From Elusimicrobiota bacterium (lineage in GTDB: Bacteria > Elusimicrobiota > Elusimicrobia > Elusimicrobiales > UBA9959), in contig DMXM01000007.1 in assembly GCA_003482905.1 (NCBI GenBank), forward strand, positions 516 to 52,195: a DNA stretch of 51,680 bases, given 5' to 3'. The translations under genes and the position numbers were made by a program. This document shows, piece after piece, positions 6,825-14,984 of the stretch. Within the stretch, counting starts at the first letter, position 1, and each line of letters opens with the position of its first letter. The notes below the pieces were generated by a model. That model searched no databases and had not been told where the DNA came from. It saw nothing but the letters and a program-made list of their open reading frames with translations.

Positions 6825-8785
6825 AACGCTCCCCCGTCATTACCCTGCTTTCCATGCGCGAATCCGAATCCGGCTACGTCGTAGAAGCCGGCAGCGGCCT
6901 GCAGCAGTCCCGGCTTAAGGCCATGGGCATCCTGCCGGGGCGGCAGGTGATAAAGCGCTCTCCCGAAGGCTCCGGCGGCCCCGTCCTGGTGGAGGTGCTG
7001 GGCACCAGGCTCGCCATAGGGCGCGGCATGGCCTCCCGCATCACGGTAAAAGTGCGCGCCAGGCGGCTCCTGCTGGCCGGCAACCCCAACGTCGGCAAAA
7101 GCGTGGTCTTCTCCCGCCTGACGGGGCTGGAGGTCGTCTCCTCCAATTACCCGGGCACCACCGTCGGCTACACTTCCGGCTGGACTATACTCGCCGGCGA
7201 AAGGTTTTCCATCGTGGACGTGCCGGGGGCCTACAGCCACGAGGCCACCAACAAGGCGGAGGAAGTGGCCAGCCGCCTGCTGGCCGAAGAGGGGACGGCC
7301 CTGATCATAGACGTGGTGGACGCCACCAACCTGGAGCGCAATCTTTTTTATACGCTGGAACTGGCCTCCCTCGGCTTGCCGATGGTGATCCTGCTAAACA
7401 AGTGGGACATAGCGCGCAGACGCGGCGTGGCCATAGACGCGCCGGAACTGGAGCGCCGCCTCGGCGTAAAAATAGTCCCCTTCGTGGCCACCACCGGCGA
7501 AGGTCTCGCCGGGCTGATGACCGCGGTGGAGGATTTCAACGCCGGCCGCCTGCCGGCGCCCGCCGCCGTCCCCCCAGGGCCCGACGATAAATGGAAGCTC
7601 ATCGGCCGTATATCGGCCGAATGCCAGAGGATCACCCACAAACACGTTACCCTGCTGGAGAAGATCGAGGACATCACCTCCCGTCCCTCCACCGGCCTGC
7701 CCTTCGCGGCGGCTGTTATGGCCGCCGTTTTCTGGACCATCCGCGCCGCGGGCGAGGGACTTATAAACCACGCGCTGGACCCGCTGTTCCGGCAGGGGTG
7801 GCTGCCGCTGGTCAATTCCGCGCTTTCGGGCCTGGCCGAAGGCGGCTTTATTAAAACCCTGTTGCTGGGCACCACCCCGCTGCCCATGGAGTCCTTCGGC
7901 CTGCTGACCACAGGCCTCTATATCCCCTTCGTCACCGTCCTGCCTTATATTGTTTCCTTTTACGCCGCCCTGGGCCTGCTGGAGGATATCGGCTACCTGC
8001 CGCGCCTGGCGATAATGCTCGACAGCAGCATGCACAAGGTAGGCCTGCACGGCTACGGCACCATACCGCTGATGCTGGGATTCGGCTGCAAAGTGCCGGC
8101 CATACTCGCCACGCGGGTGCTGGAGACCCGCCGGGAAAGGGTGGTCGCCACGGCGCTGACGCTGGGCCTGGCCCCCTGCATGCCGCAAACCGCCATGATC
8201 TTCAGCCTGTTCTCGCCTTACCCGGTAAAATATACCCTGGCCGTTTTCGCGGCCGTCGCCGCGGCCGGCATAGCCAGTTCGCTGGCGCTAAGCCGCCTGC
8301 TCAAAGGCGAGACCCCGGAGCTTTTCCTGGAGATCCCCCCCTACCAGGCGCCGTGCGCCCCCATGCTGGCTAAAAAGATATACTTCCGCGTAAAGGACTT
8401 CCTGACCGAGGCCGTACCGATGATAATCCTGGGGGTGCTCATCATCAACCTCATGGAGATGGGAGGCATCCTCGGATATCTCTCTGGTCTTTTCAAGCCC
8501 GTAGTCACCGGCCTGCTCGGCCTGCCCGCCGACACCGTCTCGGTCATGACGCTGGGTTTCCTGCGCAAGGACGTTTCAATAGCCATGCTGGCCCCGTTCC
8601 ACCTCGCGCCCGGCTCCATTGTGGTGGCCAGCGTTTTTCTGAGCCTCTACCTGCCCTGCCTGGGCAGCTTCATGGTGACGCTGCGCGAGCTCGGCGCCAG
8701 CGACGCGGCCAAGGTCTTCGCCATGAATTTAATTTCGGCGCTGCTCGCCGCCTCGGCTTTGAATCTACTGGTCGGATTAATATAA
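6821..8785 (+). CDS. feoB: FeoA-FeoB fusion, ferrous iron transporter
   Basis: This 654-residue protein starts at a GTG inside the GTGA overlap with the regulator. Residues 1-76 are a FeoA/SH3-like domain (SRLKAMGILPGRQV...RLAIGRGMASRI). Residues 83-245 are the G domain: GNPNVGKS (87-94), SNYPGTTVGY switch I, VDVPGAYS and NKWD. The membrane part follows, with two Gate-like regions (LEDIGYLPRLAIMLD and GFGCKVPA; then FLTEAVPMIILGVLIIN...GFLRKDVSIAML). The FeoB portion (about 575 residues) is shorter than the roughly 750 of E. coli FeoB. It imports Fe2+ across the inner membrane. A promoter for the next gene overlaps its stop codon. Confidence 0.93.
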   Translation: MKRSPVITLLSMRESESGYVVEAGSGLQQSRLKAMGILPGRQVIKRSPEGSGGPVLVEVLGTRLAIGRGMASRITVKVRARRLLLAGNPNVGKSVVFSRLTGLEVVSSNYPGTTVGYTSGWTILAGERFSIVDVPGAYSHEATNKAEEVASRLLAEEGTALIIDVVDATNLERNLFYTLELASLGLPMVILLNKWDIARRRGVAIDAPELERRLGVKIVPFVATTGEGLAGLMTAVEDFNAGRLPAPAAVPPGPDDKWKLIGRISAECQRITHKHVTLLEKIEDITSRPSTGLPFAAAVMAAVFWTIRAAGEGLINHALDPLFRQGWLPLVNSALSGLAEGGFIKTLLLGTTPLPMESFGLLTTGLYIPFVTVLPYIVSFYAALGLLEDIGYLPRLAIMLDSSMHKVGLHGYGTIPLMLGFGCKVPAILATRVLETRRERVVATALTLGLAPCMPQTAMIFSLFSPYPVKYTLAVFAAVAAAGIASSLALSRLLKGETPELFLEIPPYQAPCAPMLAKKIYFRVKDFLTEAVPMIILGVLIINLMEMGGILGYLSGLFKPVVTGLLGLPADTVSVMTLGFLRKDVSIAMLAPFHLAPGSIVVASVFLSLYLPCLGSFMVTLRELGASDAAKVFAMNLISALLAASALNLLVGLI

Positions 8786-8786
8786 T
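8759..8786 (+). promoter_or_regulatory. Promoter TTGAAT-N16-TATAAT for the MFS gene
   Basis: TTGAAT at 8759-8764 and TATAAT at 8781-8786 with a 16-bp spacer, placed over the end of feoB. Transcription would start near 8793, giving a leader of only about 14 nt before the ATG at 8807. This would let the transporter be expressed separately from the iron operon. Confidence 0.5.
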
Positions 8787-8806
8787 CAATAGCAGGCATT
8801 ACAACT

Positions 8807-10003
8807 ATGGGATTCTTTAAAGATATGAAGTCCGGCCTCACCCGCAACGTCACTTTTCTGGGCGTGGTGAGCGGCCTTACCGATATTTCCAGCGAAATGC
8901 TCTACCCCATAGTGCCGGTCTTCCTGACCACGGTACTGGGCGCGCCCATGCAGGTGGTAGGCCTGATAGAAGGCGTGGCCGAGGCCACGGCCAGCTTCGT
9001 TAAGATATTGGGCGGCCGCCTCTCCGACAAAGCCGGCCGGCGCAAGCCCTTCGTAGTGCTCGGCTACTCCCTTTCGGCCATCTCCAAACCGGTGCTGGCC
9101 CTGGCGGCCACCTGGCATTTTGTGCTCTTCTCGCGCTTCATCGACCGCGTCGGCAAGGGCCTGCGCACCTCGGCGCGCGACGCCCTGATAGCCGGCTCCG
9201 TAGATAAGGCGCACTGGGGCAAGGCCTTCGGTTTCCACCGGGCCATGGACACCCTGGGCGCGGCGCTGGGCCCGCTGGCCGCCCTGGCGCTGATCCATTA
9301 TATGCCCGCCGGCAAACCGGATTACCGTTTTATTTTCCTGGCGGCTTTCATCCCCGCCCTGCTTGGCGTTGGCGTACTTATTTATTTCGTAAAGGAAGCC
9401 GCGGCCGCTCCCAAAATACCCGGCGCGGCCCCCGCCCCGGTAACGCCCATGAGCGCCGACTTCAAAACTTTCACCGTCCTGTACGCCCTGTTCGCCATAG
9501 GCAACTCCAGCGACGTATTCCTTATAATGAAAGCCAGGGCCCTGGGGTTCAGCCTCACCCACGTTATCCTGGCCTATACCGGCTACAACCTGGTTTACGC
9601 GCTGCTGGCGAGCCCCGCCGGCTGGCTCTCGGACAAGCTCGGCAAGATCAAGACCATGGCTTTCGGCTTCCTTGTCTTCGCCGCCGTTTATCTCGGCTTT
9701 GCCGTGGCCGACCGGCCCTGGATGATCTGGGGCCTGTTCGCCCTTTACGGCTTCTACGGGGCTTTCAACGAGGGCATCGCCAAGGCGGTGGTCTCGCATC
9801 TCAGCGCCGGTGACAACCGCGCCTCGGCCATGGGTTATTTCCAGGGGACGCTCGGTTTCCTCTCGTTCGGGGCCAGCGTTATGGCCGGTTTCCTGTGGGA
9901 CAATTTCTCCCCGTCCGCCCCGTTCATCGCCGGCGCCGCCTGCGCTTTTATTTCAATGGCCGCCCTGGCCGTCTGGACCCGCCGCCGCGGCTTCTCTTTT
10001 TAA
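8807..10003 (+). CDS. MFS transporter
   Basis: A 398-residue, roughly 12-TM major facilitator. Motif A is visible after TM2 as GGRLSDKAGRRKPF (about 68-81) and again in the second half as GWLSDKLGKIKTM. The conserved DRVGKGLRTSARDALIAGS loop after TM4 is typical of a clade of putative drug or organic-solute MFS proteins. The substrate cannot be deduced. It follows feoB by 21 nt and precedes the cysteine desulfidase gene by 4 nt, so it may export a product or import a substrate linked to either, but that is only context. Confidence 0.85.
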   Translation: MGFFKDMKSGLTRNVTFLGVVSGLTDISSEMLYPIVPVFLTTVLGAPMQVVGLIEGVAEATASFVKILGGRLSDKAGRRKPFVVLGYSLSAISKPVLALAATWHFVLFSRFIDRVGKGLRTSARDALIAGSVDKAHWGKAFGFHRAMDTLGAALGPLAALALIHYMPAGKPDYRFIFLAAFIPALLGVGVLIYFVKEAAAAPKIPGAAPAPVTPMSADFKTFTVLYALFAIGNSSDVFLIMKARALGFSLTHVILAYTGYNLVYALLASPAGWLSDKLGKIKTMAFGFLVFAAVYLGFAVADRPWMIWGLFALYGFYGAFNEGIAKAVVSHLSAGDNRASAMGYFQGTLGFLSFGASVMAGFLWDNFSPSAPFIAGAACAFISMAALAVWTRRRGFSF

Positions 10004-10007
10004 ACTT

Positions 10008-11297
10008 ATGTCAAAACTGCTTAAAGAAGTTCTCAAACACGAAGTCTACCCCGCCATGGGCTGCACCGAACCCGTGGCCGTGGCTTTCGCGGCCGCCACC
10101 GCCGCCGGGCTTTTAAAAGGGCGCACCACCGCCGTGATCGTCAGGACGGATCCCGGCACCTACAAGAACGGCCTGGCCGTGGCCATCCCCAACACCAAAG
10201 GCAAGAAAGGCAATTTACTGGCGGCGGCCATAGGCGCGGTGGCGCGCAAACCGGAACTGGGAGCAGAACTTTTTAAAGGCCTCCCGGCGGCGCTCCTCGG
10301 CGAGGCCTCGGCCCTGGTAAAAGCCGGCCGCGCCGTCATCACCGTGGATTATTCCAGGCGCGGCATATATATTTCGGCCGAGGTCCGCGCCGGGTCGGAC
10401 AAAGCCGTATGCGTGCTTGAGGGCGGGCATAAGCGGGTGAGCGAGCTCCGCCACAATAAAAAAGTCCTGATAAAAATATCCGGCGCCGGAAGAAAAACCC
10501 GCCTGCCCTATAAGGAAGCCCTGCGCAAGGCCTCTTTCCGCGACCTTTTCAAGGAAGTGGAAAGCGTAAGCCCCGAAGACCTGGCCTATATAAAAAAAGG
10601 CGTGGAAATGAACCTCTCCGCGGCGCGGGAAGGGCTTAAGCTTAAAAAAGTCGGCTTTTACATGGAGGACCTGATAAAGAAAGGCTACCTCAGGCGCGAT
10701 ACGCTCTCCGGCGTAAAAATGCAGTCGGCGGCCGCCACCGACGCGCGCATGGCCGGCGCCCCCATCCCCGTGATGTCCAGCGGCGAATCCGGCAACCAGG
10801 GAGTGGTGGCCGTACTGGTGCCCTGGCTGGTAGGCAAAGCCTTCAGGGTGCCGGAAGAACGCATACTCAGAAGCATCGCCCTTTCCCACCTGGTAAATTC
10901 CTACATCAAGGTTTTCACTGGCGAGCTCTCCCCCATCTGCGGCTGCGCCGTGGCCGCGGGGGTCGGCGCCTCGGTGGCCATAGTCTGGCAGCGCTCGGGG
11001 GCGAACCCAAGAAAAGCGACGCTCGCCGTCAACACCGTGATCAGCGACATAGGCGGCATGCTCTGCGACGGGGCCAAGAGCGGCTGCGCCCTTAAGGTGG
11101 CCTCCTCGTGCGAATCCGCCATACGGGCGGCCTGGATGGCCTCCAACGGCGAAGGCATAACCGAAGCCGAAGGCTTTATCGGCGCCACCGCCGAGGCCAC
11201 CATCAGGAACATGGCCCGCATCTCCAATTGCGGCATGGACAAAGTGGACCGCATCATACTGGACATCATGTCCGCCAAGGCGCCCAAAAGACCGTGA
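10008..11297 (+). CDS. cyuA: L-cysteine desulfidase (CyuA/UPF0597 family)
   Basis: This 429-residue protein starts at ATG 10008 (MSKLLKEVLKHEVYPAMGC); the longer open frame upstream runs through the MFS gene and is not used. Family marks are MGCTEPVAVAFA (C19), SGESGNQG, CGCAVAAGVGA and GGMLCDGAKSGCALKV. The cysteines are expected to hold the [4Fe-4S] cluster used in serine-dehydratase-like chemistry. CyuA-type enzymes convert L-cysteine to pyruvate, ammonia and sulfide, an oxygen-sensitive reaction typical of anaerobes. Length matches E. coli CyuA (formerly YhaM). Sulfide supply next to iron uptake could serve Fe-S cluster assembly (inference). Confidence 0.87.
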   Translation: MSKLLKEVLKHEVYPAMGCTEPVAVAFAAATAAGLLKGRTTAVIVRTDPGTYKNGLAVAIPNTKGKKGNLLAAAIGAVARKPELGAELFKGLPAALLGEASALVKAGRAVITVDYSRRGIYISAEVRAGSDKAVCVLEGGHKRVSELRHNKKVLIKISGAGRKTRLPYKEALRKASFRDLFKEVESVSPEDLAYIKKGVEMNLSAAREGLKLKKVGFYMEDLIKKGYLRRDTLSGVKMQSAAATDARMAGAPIPVMSSGESGNQGVVAVLVPWLVGKAFRVPEERILRSIALSHLVNSYIKVFTGELSPICGCAVAAGVGASVAIVWQRSGANPRKATLAVNTVISDIGGMLCDGAKSGCALKVASSCESAIRAAWMASNGEGITEAEGFIGATAEATIRNMARISNCGMDKVDRIILDIMSAKAPKRP

Positions 11298-11309
11298 CGC
11301 TCTCCGACC

Positions 11310-12401
11310 CTACGCCGTAGCCCTGAAAGATCCCTCCGCCGGCAGCGCGACATAAAAGACCGAGCCTTTCCCCGGTTCCGATTCCGCCCAGATCCGCCCG
11401 CCGTGAAGCCCGGCTATCCTCCGGCAGGCGGCCAGGCCGATGCCGGTCCCGGGATAATCATCCCAGTTGTGCAGCCGGGTGAACATATCGAAAATTCGCT
11501 CGTATTGCCCGGGAGGGATACCGATGCCGTTATCCTTCACGGAGATGAGCCACTCCCCGCCTTTTCTTTCGGCGTCCACCGAGACCACGGGGGGCTCTTT
11601 CCCGCGGTACTTCACCCCGTTGCCTATCAGGTTCTGGAACAGCTGGATCAGCAGGTCTTTGTCCCCGCTTATAACGGGGAGCGGGCCGCGCCTTACGTCC
11701 GCCTCACCGGCCGCTATCAGGGCGGCCAGGTTGGAGATGGCCGCGTCGCACGCCTCCGCGCAATCCACCGGCCCGAAAGGCCTGCCGGGCAGCCCGAAAC
11801 GCGAGTAGGCCAGCAGGGCGTCAATGAGCGCCCTCATGCGCTCCGCCGATCTCTGTATTATCGATATATGTTTCTCCGCTTCCGGCCCCAGCTTAACAGC
11901 GAAGTCGTCCGCCAGGAGCGCCGCGAAACCGGAGATATTCTGCAAAGGCGCCTTCAGATCGTGGGCCGCTATCAACGCGAAGCGCTCCAGGTCCTGGTTC
12001 GAACGCGTCAGTTCGGCCACCAGCCGTTTGCGCAGGGTTACAAGTTTAACCTGCGTGGCTATGCGCGCCAGCAGTTCCTCCCGGTCGTACGGTTTTGAGA
12101 CATAGTCGTCGGCCCCGGCCAGAAGGCCGGCCAGTCTGTCCTTTCTGTCCTCCAGCCCGGTGATGAGCACCACCGGCGTCGCGCCGAGCTTGCCGTCGCG
12201 CCGTATCTCCTTCAAGACCTCCAGGCCCGAGCGCCCCGGCATCATCACGTCCAGCAGCACCAGGTCCACTTCCCTCGCGCGGAGCACCGCCAGCGCCGCC
12301 TCGCCGTCAAAGGCCGTGAGCACCTCGTAATTCTGCGGCGCAAGCATGGCCTCCATCAGCTTAAGGCTCTTCTGGTCGTCGTCCACCGCCAGAATTCTCA
12401 T
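11310..12401 (-). CDS. Receiver-histidine kinase fusion (REC-HisKA-HATPase)
   Basis: This 363-residue soluble protein has an N-terminal receiver domain (acidic triad VDDD, phospho-Asp51 in LLDVMMPG, Lys103 in SKPYD), a short coiled coil (115-140), a HisKA domain with His147 in AAHDLKAPL, and an HATPase with NLIGNGVKY (N box), DNGIGIPP (G1), IFDMFTRLH (F box) and GTGIGLAACR (G2). The AAHDLKAPLQN and FTRLHNWDDYPGTGIGL phrases are typical of the phytochrome-like kinase class, but no photosensor is present. Its ATG overlaps the stop of the upstream single receiver by 4 nt (ATGA). It is likely a relay component controlled by phosphorylation from the membrane kinase two genes upstream. Confidence 0.9.
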   Translation of the reverse strand: MRILAVDDDQKSLKLMEAMLAPQNYEVLTAFDGEAALAVLRAREVDLVLLDVMMPGRSGLEVLKEIRRDGKLGATPVVLITGLEDRKDRLAGLLAGADDYVSKPYDREELLARIATQVKLVTLRKRLVAELTRSNQDLERFALIAAHDLKAPLQNISGFAALLADDFAVKLGPEAEKHISIIQRSAERMRALIDALLAYSRFGLPGRPFGPVDCAEACDAAISNLAALIAAGEADVRRGPLPVISGDKDLLIQLFQNLIGNGVKYRGKEPPVVSVDAERKGGEWLISVKDNGIGIPPGQYERIFDMFTRLHNWDDYPGTGIGLAACRRIAGLHGGRIWAESEPGKGSVFYVALPAEGSFRATA

Positions 12402-12766
12402 ACCTCCCCCCTTCTTTCCCAGAACCGGCCGATCACCTCGTCGAAATCCCTCAGATTTATCGGCTTCAGAAGCACGGCGTCAAAAAGCCTGGAGGTTTTC
12501 AGCTTTTCCGTCTCCTCCTTGAGAGCGGACGCCGTGTAGGCCACCAGATATGCCGCCGGATATTTCTCCCGTATCTTTTGGGCGAGCGTGTAGCCGTCCA
12601 TGTCGGGAAGGCGCAGGTCCAGCACGCAGAGCCTGCATTGGACCGAAATTTTAGCCAGACCGTCTTCCCCCGTCGCCGCCTCTACAACTTCCAGTTTTCT
12701 CAGCGCCAACAGGTCCCGCAGCAGTTTTCTGTTCTTCTCGTCGTCATCCACCACCAGAGCTTTCAT
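12398..12766 (-). CDS. Single-domain response regulator
   Basis: A 122-residue stand-alone receiver with VVDDDEKN, phospho-Asp50 in CVLDLRLPDMDG, Thr78 and Lys101 in LLKPINL. There is no output domain. It begins inside the end of the membrane kinase gene (23-nt overlap), preceded by AAAAGGAGAAAAAC as ribosome-binding site, and overlaps the receiver-kinase gene by 4 nt. It is probably a phosphotransfer intermediate of a three-gene phosphorelay. Confidence 0.9.
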   Translation of the reverse strand: MKALVVDDDEKNRKLLRDLLALRKLEVVEAATGEDGLAKISVQCRLCVLDLRLPDMDGYTLAQKIREKYPAAYLVAYTASALKEETEKLKTSRLFDAVLLKPINLRDFDEVIGRFWERRGEV

Positions 12767-14795
12767 GTTTTTCTCCTTTTCCGAGAGTAAAATAGAATCT
12801 GGAGCCGCCCGCCCCTCCCCCGGGCGGCGAAACCACGCCTATCCGCCCCCCCCACAGGCTGACCATCCCGCGGCACAGGAACAGGCCGAGTCCCGCCCCG
12901 GTTTTCGCGCCGGGCAATTGAACGAACGGGGAGAAGAGCATACCCTGCTCGACGGCGCCGATCCCCGGGCCGGTGTCGGTGACCGAAATTTCCGGTTCCC
13001 CCGCCGCGTCGATACCGGCCGCCAACGTAACGCTGCCTCCGGCCGGAGTAAATTTGAACGCGTTCGACAACAGATTGAACAGCACCTGCTTTAACTTGCG
13101 CTCGTCCGCGCCCAGCTCCGACGGGAAATCACCGGACACCTTCAAATCCAGCTTCACGGCGCCCTCCTCCGCTTTCGCCCTGAACATCAGCGCGGTGCGC
13201 TCCAGCAGCTCCCTGGCGTTTAATTTCTCCAGGCGCAGTTCCATTTTCCCGGACTCTATCCTGGCTATATCCAGAATATCGTTTATCAGGTCCAGCAGGT
13301 GCCTGCCCGCCGCGTTGATATCCCCGGCGTATTCCATTTGCTTTTCGTTCATCGGGCCGTAATAGCCGGCCTCCAGCACCTGGGCGAAGCCTAGAATGGA
13401 ATTCAGCGGGGTCCGCAATTCATGGCTCATGCTCGCGATAAAATCCGACTTGGCCTTCGAGGCCGAGGACGCCTCCTCGCTGGCGCGCAACAGCTCGGCC
13501 TCGGTCAGTTCGCGCGCCCTGGCCTCGCGGCTGAGGAAATAAAATACCAGCGTCAGCAGCGCCGCGCCCAGGACACCCCCCACCAGCAAAGAGAACTTGG
13601 CGCCCTTCAGACTTTCTCCGAATCTGCCCCGACGCTCCGCAAGCCGCTCGTCCTCCTCGCCGTCCAGCAGTTCTATCAGTTTTTGTATTTCCGTTAGCAC
13701 CGCCCTGCCTTCGCCCGTCAGGGCGGCCAGAGCCGCGGCCCTCCGCCCCTCCGTGTACAGACCGGCGCTTTCGTCGAGCAGCCGGAACTTTCTGGCCGCC
13801 AGCGCCTCAAGCGTTCCCAGTCCGGCCTGTCGCGTCGGGTCGCTCGCCGTCGCCGTCCTCAGGCCGGCTATCCTGCCCCGGACCGCGGCCGCGGTCGCCC
13901 GATAGAGCTCCAGCTGCCTGCCGTCGCCAGTAAGAATATAGTTCCGGTACGCTATGCCTGCGCTCTTCAATTCCAGGGATATCGCGCTTATGTTTTCCTT
14001 GGCCTCATAAGTAAGCGCGACCCGGTTGGCGGTGGCAGAGGTCGCGGCGATGTTGCGGTAGGCGACATAGCCGGCCGCGGCCAGCAGGGCCATGGCGATG
14101 CCGAAGGCGGCGCGCGACATTTCCCTTTTGGGATGCCCTTTCGCGCCTGAAATAAAAAGGGCGTAAGCGGACACCCCGACGCCGAGCAGCAGCCAGGCCA
14201 CGGCCCCATGGAACGGCATAGAGGGGAAGGCGCCCCAACTGTGGGCCAGAGGCGTTCCGGAAATGTAGCCGAGGAAAGAAATGGCGGAAATCAATATTAT
14301 GGTCAGACCCGAAACCCAAAGGGCCAACCCCCTCCGCCTTGATTCCCCCCCCTTGGTCATAAGATACAGCGATACCCCCATCAATGCCCAGCAGACCGCG
14401 GCGTTCAGGGGCATCTGTCCCGGATGAGCCGCCGGTTCGCGGATATAAGCCGGCATGAAGATCTGATCTATGCCGAAATCAACGCCGAAAGCGTATTCGA
14501 TCAGGGTCAGCACCCCGACCGCCGCGCCGTAGACGCCGCCAGCCAAAGCCGGCCTCTTTTCCCCGAACGCGAGAGTGACCAGACCTCCCCCGCAGAGAAA
14601 AAAGCCAAGAGCCGAGTTATACGGCATGGGCGCCATACCGGGCCAGGCCCGGATCAGGCTGATATTGTGTATGTGCCAGCCGGCCAGCACCAGCAGGCCG
14701 ATGACCGAGGCGGCGGCCCCCGCCGTCATAAAAATAAGCCGGTGAACGCTTAAAAGCGAATCCACGGCGTCGGAATTGCCGGGCCACAGTTTCAT
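12744..14795 (-). CDS. Membrane sensor histidine kinase with CHASE3-like region
   Basis: In this 683-residue protein, residues 20-220 contain about six TM helices with the phrase MPYNSALGFFLCGGGL seen in a family of kinase sensor modules. TM7 is at 229-247. A periplasmic helical segment (about 255-395) contains SAGIAYRNYILTGDGRQLELY, a CHASE3-type signature. TM8 is at 401-420. HisKA follows with His458 in SMSHELRTPLN, then an HATPase (NLLSNAFKF, DTGPGIG, GAGLGLFLCR). It is anchored in the inner membrane; the ligand is unknown. GGGGAGAAGGGG upstream of ATG 14795 is the ribosome-binding site. First gene of a three-gene signalling operon. Confidence 0.9.
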   Translation of the reverse strand: MKLWPGNSDAVDSLLSVHRLIFMTAGAAASVIGLLVLAGWHIHNISLIRAWPGMAPMPYNSALGFFLCGGGLVTLAFGEKRPALAGGVYGAAVGVLTLIEYAFGVDFGIDQIFMPAYIREPAAHPGQMPLNAAVCWALMGVSLYLMTKGGESRRRGLALWVSGLTIILISAISFLGYISGTPLAHSWGAFPSMPFHGAVAWLLLGVGVSAYALFISGAKGHPKREMSRAAFGIAMALLAAAGYVAYRNIAATSATANRVALTYEAKENISAISLELKSAGIAYRNYILTGDGRQLELYRATAAAVRGRIAGLRTATASDPTRQAGLGTLEALAARKFRLLDESAGLYTEGRRAAALAALTGEGRAVLTEIQKLIELLDGEEDERLAERRGRFGESLKGAKFSLLVGGVLGAALLTLVFYFLSREARARELTEAELLRASEEASSASKAKSDFIASMSHELRTPLNSILGFAQVLEAGYYGPMNEKQMEYAGDINAAGRHLLDLINDILDIARIESGKMELRLEKLNARELLERTALMFRAKAEEGAVKLDLKVSGDFPSELGADERKLKQVLFNLLSNAFKFTPAGGSVTLAAGIDAAGEPEISVTDTGPGIGAVEQGMLFSPFVQLPGAKTGAGLGLFLCRGMVSLWGGRIGVVSPPGGGAGGSRFYFTLGKGEKHESSGGG

Positions 14796-14948
14796 TATTT
14801 CCCCTTCTCCCCCGGGAGCATGGCAAAATGGGACCCCGTTACGGATCCCGGCTGCATTGCGGCGTAGTTAGATCTCCCCCGGGTTAATATACCAAAACCG
14901 CGTATAAAAAACAACGCGCCGGACAGGCGGACCAGCCGGCCGGCAGTT

Positions 14949-14977
14949 TTGATAAAGCCCGGGATTTGGGATATAAT
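14949..14977 (+). promoter_or_regulatory. Sigma70-type promoter TTGATA-N17-TATAAT of the GH57/DUF3536 gene
   Basis: TTGATA at 14949-14954 and TATAAT at 14972-14977 with a 17-bp spacer, a near-consensus promoter. Only 7 nt separate the -10 box from the ATG at 14985, so the mRNA should begin at or within a nucleotide or two of the start codon. No Shine-Dalgarno sequence is possible: this is the clearest leaderless candidate of the window. Confidence 0.75.
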
Positions 14978-14984
14978 TAAATGA

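Noticed and set aside
9810..10007. N-terminal extension of the cysteine desulfidase
   Set aside because: It overlaps the MFS gene in another frame; the family begins at MSKLLKEVLKHEVYPAMGC (10008).
12744..14795. Diguanylate cyclase with a membrane sensor
   Set aside because: No GGDEF or EAL motif; the C-terminal half has clear HisKA and HATPase boxes.
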